DNA of 27,696 nucleotides, from the NCBI GenBank assembly GCA_934675045.1, contig CAKUPI010000004.1, positions 1 through 27,696 of the forward strand, given 5' to 3'. The position numbers were made by a program, and so were the translations under genes. Under the pieces are notes generated by a model. That model was not told the DNA's origin. It saw nothing but the letters and a program-made list of their open reading frames with translations, and did no database searches. Shown here one piece after another: positions 1 through 5,958 of this stretch; position 1 is the stretch's first letter; each line of letters opens with the position of its first letter. This DNA is from an uncultured Eubacteriales bacterium. GTDB lineage: Bacteria; Bacillota; Clostridia; Oscillospirales; Butyricicoccaceae.

Positions 1-1
1 G

Positions 2-1453
2 TTCAGGGCGGCCATCCGCACCATCAAGCAGTGCCACGAAAAGGGACAGCCGGTGCTGGTCGGCACCATCTCCATTGAAAAGAGCGAGCTTTTGTCCGAC
101 CTTCTCAAGCGCGAGGGGGTCCGGCATCAGGTGCTCAACGCCAAGCACCACGAAAAAGAGGCGCACATCGTCGCACAGGCCGGGCGGCCCTACGCCGTCA
201 CCATCGCCACCAACATGGCGGGCCGCGGCACCGACATCATGCTGGGCGGCAACCCCGAGTACATGGCGCGCGACGACCTCGGCAAGGCGGGCCTGAGCGA
301 GGCGCTGATCGGCGAGGCGACGGGCTATGCCGAAACCGACAACCCCGAGGTGCTCGAGGCGCGCGCCCTGTTCGCCCAAAAGCTGCAGGAATACCGCGCC
401 GAAACCGAAAAAGACGCCGAGTTTGTCCGTCAAGCGGGCGGGCTTTACATTCTCGGCACCGAGCGGCATGAATCGCGCCGCATCGACAACCAGCTGCGCG
501 GCCGCGCCGGCCGTCAGGGCGACCCGGGCGAAAGTGCTTTTTATCTGTCGCTGGAGGACGATTTGATGCGTCTGTTCGGCTCGGAGCGGGTCAAGGGCAT
601 GATGGAATCGCTCGGCCTGCCCGAGGACGAGCCCATCGATCAGCGCATTTTGTCGGGCGCCATCGAATCGGCCCAGCGCAAGGTCGAAAGCCGCAACTTC
701 CAGTCGCGCAAATACGTGCTCGAGTACGACGACGTCATGAACCGTCAGCGCGAGATCATTTACGGCCAGCGCGCGCAGGTGCTGGAGGGCGAGGACATTC
801 ATTCGCAGATTTTGTCCATGATCAATTCCTCTGTTGACAACAAGGTCAGGGAAATCGCCGCCGGGAAAAACTATCTGGACACCTGGCAGGCCGAGGAAAT
901 CGTCAAGCACTACACCCGCGTGTTCATCGCGCCGGGAGAGGTGCTGTTTACCAAGCAGGAGCTGGAAAACCTGACGCCCGGGCAGTTTGCCGACCGCATC
1001 AAGGCCCGCGCGCACGCCGAGTACGAGGCTAAGGAAAAGGTGCTGGGCAGCGACGTCATGCGCGAGCTGGAGCGTGTCGTGCTGCTTAAGACGGTCGACC
1101 AGAAGTGGATGGATCACATCGATGCCATGCACGAGCTGCGCCGCGGCATCGGGCTTAACGCCTATGCGCAGCAGGACCCCGTTACGGAATACAAGCGTCA
1201 GGGCTTTGATATGTTTGAGGCCATGATCGACGAGGTGCGCGAGGAGACGGCGCGGATCATCTTTTTGGCGCAGATCCGCGGCGAAGGACCCCGGCGTGAG
1301 AGGGTGGCCAGGGAAAGCGCCGCCAGCGGCGCGGGCGGCGACGGTACCGTGCGTCAGCAGCCGGTGCGCAAAGGCAAAAAACCGGGAAGAAACGACCCGT
1401 GTCCGTGCGGAAGCGGGTTGAAGTACAAAAAATGCTGCGGGAAAAATGAGTAG
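2..1453 (+). CDS. secA: Protein translocase ATPase SecA, C-terminal part (5' end outside window)
   Basis: This is the motor ATPase that drives unfolded preproteins through the SecYEG channel at the inner face of the membrane. The reading frame is open from base 2, so the gene starts upstream and the nucleotide-binding fold 1 is missing. Visible parts are the second helicase-like ATPase fold, with GRGTDI near base 233 and QLRGRAGRQGDPG near 490-530; the helical scaffold and wing, with the YDDVMNRQR stretch near 725-760; and a C-terminal zinc-binding SEC-C tail, CPCGSGLKYKKCCG, at about 1399-1440 with the CxCx8CC spacing that binds SecB or ribosomes in other bacteria. The gene ends with TAG at 1451. 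No U-tract terminator follows; a repeat-rich palindromic region does. Identity is essentially certain. Confidence 0.97.
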   Translation, partial: FRAAIRTIKQCHEKGQPVLVGTISIEKSELLSDLLKREGVRHQVLNAKHHEKEAHIVAQAGRPYAVTIATNMAGRGTDIMLGGNPEYMARDDLGKAGLSEALIGEATGYAETDNPEVLEARALFAQKLQEYRAETEKDAEFVRQAGGLYILGTERHESRRIDNQLRGRAGRQGDPGESAFYLSLEDDLMRLFGSERVKGMMESLGLPEDEPIDQRILSGAIESAQRKVESRNFQSRKYVLEYDDVMNRQREIIYGQRAQVLEGEDIHSQILSMINSSVDNKVREIAAGKNYLDTWQAEEIVKHYTRVFIAPGEVLFTKQELENLTPGQFADRIKARAHAEYEAKEKVLGSDVMRELERVVLLKTVDQKWMDHIDAMHELRRGIGLNAYAQQDPVTEYKRQGFDMFEAMIDEVREETARIIFLAQIRGEGPRRERVARESAASGAGGDGTVRQQPVRKGKKPGRNDPCPCGSGLKYKKCCGKNE

Positions 1454-1460
1454 GCGCCGT

Positions 1461-1499
1461 GAGGCGTGTGCCGAGCCGCGCCCGGGTGGGCGCGTACGC
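1461..1499 (+). repeat. 39-base direct repeat, copy 1
   Basis: The stretch beginning GAGGCGTGTGCCGAGCCGCG and ending CGCGTACGC is identical to 1917-1955. It sits directly after the secA stop codon. It contains the GC palindrome GCGCCCGGGTGGGCGC. Confidence 0.85.
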
Positions 1500-1604
1500 C
1501 GCGAGCCTAAGCGAGCCGCCGGCGATTGATTCGCCCGAGCGAGTATGAATAAAGGACCCCCCGCAAAATCCGCAGATTTTGTGGGGCTTGCCGGGCGATT
1601 GATT

Positions 1605-1739
1605 CGCCCGAGCGAGTATGAAATAAACGGGGCCCCCGCTGAAACCCAGCGGAGCGGTTTCAGTGGGGCAAAGGCTTTGCCGACCGAGCGAGTTAGATAA
1701 ACGGGGCCCCCGCAAAATCAGCAGATTTTGTGGGGCAAT
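1605..1739 (+). repeat. 135-base palindromic repeat block, copy 1
   Basis: The block runs from CGCCCGAGCGAGTATGAAAT to TGTGGGGCAAT and recurs at 1971-2105 with five mismatches by my hand alignment. It holds two stem-loops. The first pairs CCCCGCTGAAACC with GGTTTCAGTGGGG; the second pairs CCCCGCAAAATC with GATTTTGTGGGG. A GACCGAGCGAGT spacer separates them. The second hairpin also occurs alone near 1559-1587. Confidence 0.85.
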
Positions 1740-1764
1740 TCCCCTGCGGGGGACGGGGAGGTTT

Positions 1765-1844
1765 GTGCTTTTTGTTGCGGCAAAAAGCACCAAAAACCGC
1801 TTAAGACCGCGGGGCTCAGCTGTGGTAAGGTCGTGGAGCCCCGC
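1765..1844. repeat. Two further perfect stem-loops in the intergenic mosaic
   Basis: GTGCTTTTTG (1765-1774) pairs perfectly with CAAAAAGCAC (1781-1790) across a six-base loop. GCGGGGCTC (1809-1817) pairs perfectly with GAGCCCCGC (1836-1844). Neither is followed by a run of T, so they are not typical terminators on the + strand. Confidence 0.6.
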
Positions 1845-1916
1845 ACCCCCCGACGAAGGCGGTAAGGCAAACGCGGAGGCAAGAGAAGCCAGAAGGGCAT
1901 CGCTGCAAGCGTTAGC

Positions 1917-1955
1917 GAGGCGTGTGCCGAGCCGCGCCCGGGTGGGCGCGTACGC
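1917..1955 (+). repeat. 39-base direct repeat, copy 2
   Basis: Identical to 1461-1499, and placed just before the second copy of the 135-base block. This copy continues into CGCAGGGAGGCTGCGC rather than the sequence that follows copy 1, so the unit boundary is sharp. Confidence 0.85.
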
Positions 1956-1970
1956 GCAGGGAGGCTGCGC

Positions 1971-2105
1971 CGCCCGAGCGAGTATGAAATAAACGGGGCC
2001 CCCGCTGAAACCCAGCGAAGCGGTTTCAGTGGGGCAAAGGCTTTGCCGACCGAGCGAGTGAAATAAAAGGGGCCCCCGCAAAATCCGCAGATTTTGTGGG
2101 GCAAT
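1971..2105 (+). repeat. 135-base palindromic repeat block, copy 2
   Basis: Second copy of the block at 1605-1739, about 96% identical by hand alignment. The changes lie mostly in loops and in the spacer, so both stems are kept, which hints that the folded form matters or that the copies are recent. Confidence 0.85.
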
Positions 2106-2184
2106 CCCCCCGCGGCGATCGGGGAAGCCGGAAGGGGTCCGCTCATGTAACAGAATAAATACAATAAACGGAGAGGAAATGGGT

Positions 2185-3348
2185 ATGATGCTGAAACTTT
2201 TGAAAAACGCAAACGTCTACGCACCCCGGCCGATGGGCAAACAGGACATTTTAATCGCCGGTGAAAAAATCCTGCGCATGGCGCCGGAAATCCGCGATTA
2301 CGACGGCCTGCCCGATGTCGAGGTGTTCGACATCGGCGGCAAAACACTGGTCCCCGGCTTCGTCGACCTGCACGTCCACGTCACCGGCGGCGGGGGAGAG
2401 CAGGGCCCGGCTTCCCGCGTGCCGGAAATGCAGCTCTCCGAATTGGTCGAGTCCGGCGTTACCACGGTGCTCGGCCTGCTCGGAACCGACGGAACCTCGC
2501 GCAGCGTTGAGAACCTTCTGTATAAAACGAGGGCATTACAACAGGAGGGAATCACATCCTTCATGCTGACGGGCAGCTATCAGTACCCGTCGGTCACCAT
2601 GACCGGCGACGTCATCCGCGACATCGCCCTCATCGGGGAATGCGTCGGCGTCAAGGTGGCGCTCAGCGATCACCGCAGCTCCAACCTGACGCTGCAAGAG
2701 CTGATCCGCCTGGCCTCTGACGCGCGCATGGGCGGACTCATCTCCGGCAAGGCGGGAATCGTCGTCATGCACATGGGCAGCGGAAAGCGGATGCTGGAGC
2801 TGGTTCATCGCGCGCTCGACGAGACGGAAATTCCCATCAAGACTTTCCTGCCCACCCACGTCGGCCGCAACGATGCGCTGATCGACGACGCCATCGCCTT
2901 CGCCAAGCGCGGCGGCGTTTTCGACCTGACGGGCGACGCCGATCAGACGCGCGAGAAGTCCTGCGGCAAATACATCCGCCGCGCACTCGACGCCGGCGTT
3001 TCCGCCGACCACATCTCCATGTCCTCCGACGGCTGCGGCAGCATGCCGCGCTTTGACGAAAAGGGCGAGTGCATCGGCCTGACCTACTCGACGCCGGGCG
3101 TGCTGCTGCGCGAGCTGCGCTGGGCCGTGCAGCAGGAGGGAATCGCGCTGGAGACGGCGCTGCAGGTGCTGACCTCGACGCCGGCCAAGGTTCTGGCGCA
3201 GGCCGGCCGCAAAGGCTGCGTCGCCCCGGGCGCCGACGCCGACCTGCTGGTTCTCGACGGGGATTTGCAGATAGAGTCGGTCTTTGCCCGCGGGCAGACG
3301 GCCCGTTGGGAGGGCAAGACCCTGCTGCGGGGTACCTTTGAAAAATAA
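2185..3348 (+). CDS. iadA: Isoaspartyl dipeptidase (beta-aspartyl peptidase, M38)
   Basis: A cytoplasmic amidohydrolase that cleaves beta-aspartyl (isoaspartyl) dipeptides, which arise when Asn or Asp in proteins age. It is 387 residues, normal for the family. Metal ligands can be placed against my recollection of E. coli IadA: H63 and H65 in DLHVH, the bridging carboxylated lysine K157 in GVKVALSDH, H196 in VMHMG, H225 in THVGRN, and catalytic D282 in SSDGCGS. The start at 2185 is chosen because AGAGG (2172-2176) lies eight bases upstream; ATG 2179 is too close and ATG 2188 is also possible. It is transcribed alone and followed by a strong terminator. Its job fits the peptide-salvage genes downstream. 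Confidence 0.93.
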   Translation: MMLKLLKNANVYAPRPMGKQDILIAGEKILRMAPEIRDYDGLPDVEVFDIGGKTLVPGFVDLHVHVTGGGGEQGPASRVPEMQLSELVESGVTTVLGLLGTDGTSRSVENLLYKTRALQQEGITSFMLTGSYQYPSVTMTGDVIRDIALIGECVGVKVALSDHRSSNLTLQELIRLASDARMGGLISGKAGIVVMHMGSGKRMLELVHRALDETEIPIKTFLPTHVGRNDALIDDAIAFAKRGGVFDLTGDADQTREKSCGKYIRRALDAGVSADHISMSSDGCGSMPRFDEKGECIGLTYSTPGVLLRELRWAVQQEGIALETALQVLTSTPAKVLAQAGRKGCVAPGADADLLVLDGDLQIESVFARGQTARWEGKTLLRGTFEK

Positions 3349-3402
3349 CGCAGGCGACGCCTGTGCAAAACGCCGTCCGGCGCAGCGCCGGGCAGGACAG
3401 AG

Positions 3403-3437
3403 AATCCGGAGGCCGCGCGCGGCTTCCGGATTTTTTT
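3403..3437 (+). terminator. Rho-independent terminator of iadA
   Basis: AATCCGGAGGCCGCG at 3403-3417 can pair with the following CGCGGCTTCCGGATT through a near-perfect palindrome (one G-U pair), and seven T follow (3431-3437). A textbook intrinsic terminator that separates iadA from the buk operon. Confidence 0.9.
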
Positions 3438-3539
3438 GGCCGGGGACGCGGGGATTGTGGCCAATTGGTTTGGCCGAGAATTCGGTGATTGTGCCCAATG
3501 ATTCTGGCCGGGGACGCGGTGATTGTGGACAATTATGCC
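3438..3539 (+). repeat. Three 34-bp tandem repeats with ATTG-N4-CAAT dyads
   Basis: Three units of exactly 34 bases (3438-3471, 3472-3505, 3506-3539) each begin GGCCG and carry CGG(G/T)GATTGTG. Each has the dyad ATTG-N4-CAAT at the same phase (3454-3465, 3488-3499, 3522-3533). Units 1 and 3 are most alike and share the 14-base start GGCCGGGGACGCGG; unit 3 has the extended dyad ATTGTGGACAAT. The array ends about 40 bases before the -35 box of the buk promoter, so it could bind a regulator. It could also be part of a dispersed intergenic repeat. Confidence 0.7.
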
Positions 3540-3580
3540 GCGCCCGTTTTGTGAAAAAGCGAGATTTTGCCCCGCCGGAC

Positions 3581-3609
3581 TTGACAAATACCTTATAAAT
3601 AGATAAGAT
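3581..3609 (+). promoter_or_regulatory. Sigma-A-type promoter of the buk-ptb-iorAB operon
   Basis: TTGACA (3581-3586), a 17-base spacer and TAAGAT (3604-3609) in a locally AT-rich island, about 57 bases before the buk start. The perfect -35 box and ideal spacing make this one of the clearest promoters in the window. Confidence 0.85.
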
Positions 3610-3665
3610 AGAAATATTGAATAATTCAGAACGAGGTTCCACGAAGCGGAACAAAGGAGAGCGGA

Positions 3666-4721
3666 ATGAAGATACTTGTCGTAAATCCGGGCGCTACCTC
3701 CACCAAAATCGCCGTCTACAACGAGGACAGCGAGGCTTTTCGGCGCACCATCGACCATTCGGCGGCCGAGCTGGCTCCCTTTGAGCATGTGGTCGACCAG
3801 TTTGCCTACCGCAGGCAGCTCATTCTGGACACGCTGGCGGCCGAGCAGTATAAACCCACCGACTTTGCCGCCGTCTGCGGCCGCGGGGGGCTTTTGCGGC
3901 ACATCCCCTCGGGCACTTACCGCATCAGCGATCGCGTTATCGCCGACATCGAAAATCCGCCTTACGGCGAGCACGCTTCCAACCTCGGGGCCCTTTTGGC
4001 CAAGAGCATTGCCGACGAGGCGGGGGTCCCCGCCTTCTTTGTCGACCCGGTCTCGGTAGACGAGCTGGCCGACGTGGCGCGCGTCAGCGGCTTTAAGGGA
4101 ATGCAGCGCGAGAGCTTCTTCCACGCCCTCAACCAGAAGGGAATGGCCCGCGCCGCCGCCAGAAAGCTCGGGAAAGCCTATGAGGATTTGAACCTCATTG
4201 TCGTGCACATGGGCGGCGGCGTATCGGTCGCGGCCCACCAGAAAGGGCGGGTCGTCGACGTATACAACGTCAAGGACGAAGGGTCCTTTTCCATGGATCG
4301 CGGCGGCAGCCTGCCGGTCAATGCGCTGATCAACTTCTGCTTTTCGGGCAGGACCAAGGCCGAGGTCAAAAAGCTGCTCGGCTCGCAGGCCGGCGTCTTT
4401 TCCTACCTCGGCACCCGCGACTTCCGCGAGGTGGAAGAGCGCAGGCAGGCCGGCGATCGGGAAGCAGGCCTGATCTTTGACGCGCTGGTCTACCAGCACT
4501 GCAAGGACATCGGCGCCATGGCCGCCGTGCTGCGCTATCAGGTCGACGCCGTCGTTCTGACCGGCGGCATGGCCAACAGCAAGCTGCTGTGCAGCGAAAT
4601 CGCGTCGTATGTCGGAAAGCTGGCCCCCATTCTCGTGCTGCCCGGCGAGGAGGAAATGCGCAGCCTGGCCGAAGGGGCGCTGCGCGTGCTTCGCGGAGAA
4701 GAACAGGCGCGGGAATATTAA
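3666..4721 (+). CDS. buk: Butyrate kinase
   Basis: A cytoplasmic acetate/butyrate-kinase-family (ASKHA fold) enzyme that moves phosphate from butyryl-phosphate, or a branched or aryl acyl-phosphate, to ADP, giving ATP and the free acid. It is 351 residues, usual for the family. Diagnostic segments are the N-terminal phosphate loop VNPGATSTKIAVY (about residues 6-18), HMGGGVSVAAH in the middle, SMDRGGSLPVNA, and the nucleotide-binding LTGGMANSKLL near the C-terminus. AAAGGAG lies seven bases before the ATG. It is the first gene of a probable operon with ptb and iorAB; buk before ptb is the reverse of the classic C. acetobutylicum order. Its last codons (EQAREY, stop) are part of a 28-base unit repeated twice more downstream. 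Isobutyrate or another acid may be the real substrate. Confidence 0.95.
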   Translation: MKILVVNPGATSTKIAVYNEDSEAFRRTIDHSAAELAPFEHVVDQFAYRRQLILDTLAAEQYKPTDFAAVCGRGGLLRHIPSGTYRISDRVIADIENPPYGEHASNLGALLAKSIADEAGVPAFFVDPVSVDELADVARVSGFKGMQRESFFHALNQKGMARAAARKLGKAYEDLNLIVVHMGGGVSVAAHQKGRVVDVYNVKDEGSFSMDRGGSLPVNALINFCFSGRTKAEVKKLLGSQAGVFSYLGTRDFREVEERRQAGDREAGLIFDALVYQHCKDIGAMAAVLRYQVDAVVLTGGMANSKLLCSEIASYVGKLAPILVLPGEEEMRSLAEGALRVLRGEEQAREY

Positions 4722-4784
4722 GCACGCGGAACAGGCGCGGGAGTATTAAGCGCGCGGAACAGGCGCAGGAATATTAAGCGCGCA
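4701..4784 (+). repeat. Three 28-bp tandem repeats spanning the buk stop codon
   Basis: Units 4701-4728, 4729-4756 and 4757-4784 each read GAACAGGCGC(G/A)GGA(A/G)TATTAAG and continue with C(A/G)CGCG or a close variant. The first unit encodes the last residues and the TAA stop of butyrate kinase, so the 3' end of the gene has been copied into the gap before ptb. Because 28 is not a multiple of three, the copies fall in different frames. Confidence 0.85.
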
Positions 4785-4948
4785 AAGCGGGGGAGTGGTT
4801 CCCGCAAAAGCGGCAATCCCAACCGATCGCCGTGGAATATTTAACGCGATTCGCGGAAAAAAGCGGGTGCGGGAATATTAAGCGCGCAAAGCGGGGGGAG
4901 AGTCCCCGGTTTTGGTCAACGGGTATTTCTGATACAGAGGTGAAGGAT
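4785..4948 (+). repeat. Degenerate further copies of the buk-tail repeat before ptb
   Basis: The motif AATATTAAGCGCGCAAAGCG seen at 4770-4789 recurs at 4875-4894, and a diverged relative (GGAATATTTAACGCG) lies near 4833-4847. Each full copy is followed by a small G-run/C-run hairpin (GCGGG...CCCGC near 4787-4806; GGGG...CCCC near 4894-4909). No gene is seen. A frame open from 4832 into ptb exists but has no ribosome site. Confidence 0.6.
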
Positions 4949-5854
4949 ATGATTCATTCCATCAGCGAGCTGCTCGAGGCGGCCAAGCAGGGCCCCGAGG
5001 TGACACTGGCTGTCGCCTGCGCGCACGATCATGACGTGCTCAAGGCCGTTTCGGCGGCCCGCAAAGAGGGGATTGCGCAGGCGGCGCTTGTCGGCAAGGC
5101 CAACAAAATCCGCGAGATTCTGGCGGAAATGGGGGAAAAAGAAGGACATTTTACCCTTGTAGACGCCGAAAGCGACGAGGACGCCGCGCAAAAGGCGGTG
5201 GCGCTCGTGCGCGAGGGCAAGGCCGGCTTTTTGATGAAGGGCCTGCTGTCGACCGCCGTGCTCATGCGCGCCGTTGTCGACAAGGAGCAGGGGCTGCGCA
5301 CCGGCCGGCTCATCAGCCACGTCATGATGTACGAGGTTTCCAGCTACAATAAGCCGCTTTTTTTGACCGACGGCGGCATGAACACCTATCCGGACCTCGA
5401 CAAAAAGGCCGACATTCTCGAAAACGCCGCCCTGTGCGTGCGCGCGCTCGGCTACGATAAGATTTACGCCGCCTGCGTCTGCGGCGCCGAGGACGTCAAC
5501 CCCAAGATTCAGGCCACCGTCGACGCCCGGGCGCTGAGTGAAATGACCGGGCGCTGGAAGAAGTACAACATGGTTGTCGACGGGCCGGTCGGGCTTGACC
5601 TGGCCGTTTCGCGGGCCGCCTGCGAGCACAAGCACTATCAGGGCGAGGGCGGCGGCAGGGCCGACATTCTGCTGGTGCCCACCTACGAGGTCGGCAACGG
5701 AATCGGCAAGGCCATGACCTATTTCGCCGGCGCCAGATCGGCCGGCATCATCGTCGGCGCCAAGGCGCCCATTGTTCTGGTTTCGCGCGCCGATACGGCC
5801 GAGACCAAGCTGTCCTCCATCGCGCTTGGCTGCGTGGTGTCACGGCATCGGTAA
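4949..5854 (+). CDS. ptb: Phosphate butyryltransferase (phosphotransbutyrylase)
   Basis: Exchanges CoA for phosphate on butyryl-CoA or related acyl-CoAs, giving the acyl-phosphate that butyrate kinase uses to make ATP. It is 301 residues, typical of Ptb and shorter than Pta. Family features are the KAGFLMKGLLSTAVLMRAV segment, the SHVMMYEV and FLTDGGMNTYPDL stretches, and the C-terminal VGNGIGKAMTYFAGARSAGIIVGAKAPIVLVSRAD block shared by the PTA/PTB fold (quoted in part: TYFAGARSAGIIVGAKAPI). The start at 4949 is chosen because AGAGG (4936-4940) stands eight bases before it; the frame is open further upstream but through repeat DNA. It lies between buk and iorA, so its substrate may be the acyl-CoA product of IorAB. 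Confidence 0.94.
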   Translation: MIHSISELLEAAKQGPEVTLAVACAHDHDVLKAVSAARKEGIAQAALVGKANKIREILAEMGEKEGHFTLVDAESDEDAAQKAVALVREGKAGFLMKGLLSTAVLMRAVVDKEQGLRTGRLISHVMMYEVSSYNKPLFLTDGGMNTYPDLDKKADILENAALCVRALGYDKIYAACVCGAEDVNPKIQATVDARALSEMTGRWKKYNMVVDGPVGLDLAVSRAACEHKHYQGEGGGRADILLVPTYEVGNGIGKAMTYFAGARSAGIIVGAKAPIVLVSRADTAETKLSSIALGCVVSRHR

Positions 5855-5893
5855 AGGTCACAACACACAAACATAAAAAGGCCGGCTTTGTGT

Positions 5894-5919
5894 GTCTCCC
5901 GTCCCGCGGGGCGGGAGAC
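5894..5919 (+). promoter_or_regulatory. Intercistronic hairpin between ptb and iorA
   Basis: GTCTCCCGTCCCG (5894-5906) is followed directly by its near-perfect reverse complement CGGGGCGGGAGAC (5907-5919, one G-U pair). It would fold into a stem of about eleven pairs with a tight loop in the 104-base ptb-iorA gap. There is no T-run, so it is more likely an mRNA processing or stability element than a terminator. Confidence 0.6.
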
Positions 5920-5958
5920 ATGCGGACCGGCCGGGAAAAAAGTGGAGAGGTGGAGCCA

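Larger units (their letters stand above)
1454..2158. repeat. Intergenic mosaic of repeated palindromes, no gene
   Basis: About 700 bases between secA and iadA hold no credible gene; the open frames present lack ribosome sites and simply read through the repeats. The stretch is built from recurring modules: a 39-base unit (1461-1499 and 1917-1955), a 29-base unit (1521-1549 and 1594-1622), a 135-base block (1605-1739 and 1971-2105), and several stem-loops. Many modules are bordered by CCGAGCGAGT. It is best described as a nest of extragenic palindromic elements. Some hairpins may end or protect the secA transcript, but none has a U-tract. Confidence 0.75.

Noticed and set aside
1454..2158. CRISPR array
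   Set aside because: Repeats are of several lengths, irregularly spaced, with palindromic modules and no uniform spacers; no cas genes are present.
1257..2347. Minus-strand frames through the secA-iadA gap
   Set aside because: They encode repeated segments only because the DNA is repeated, and they overlap both flanking genes. No start with a ribosome site was found.
3438..3539. CRISPR-like repeats
   Set aside because: The 34-base units are directly adjacent with no spacers, so this is a tandem repeat.
4832..4948. Longer N-terminus for Ptb
   Set aside because: The frame is open to 4832, but the added residues come from repeat DNA, lack a ribosome site, and do not look like the family. AGAGG before 4949 fixes the start.
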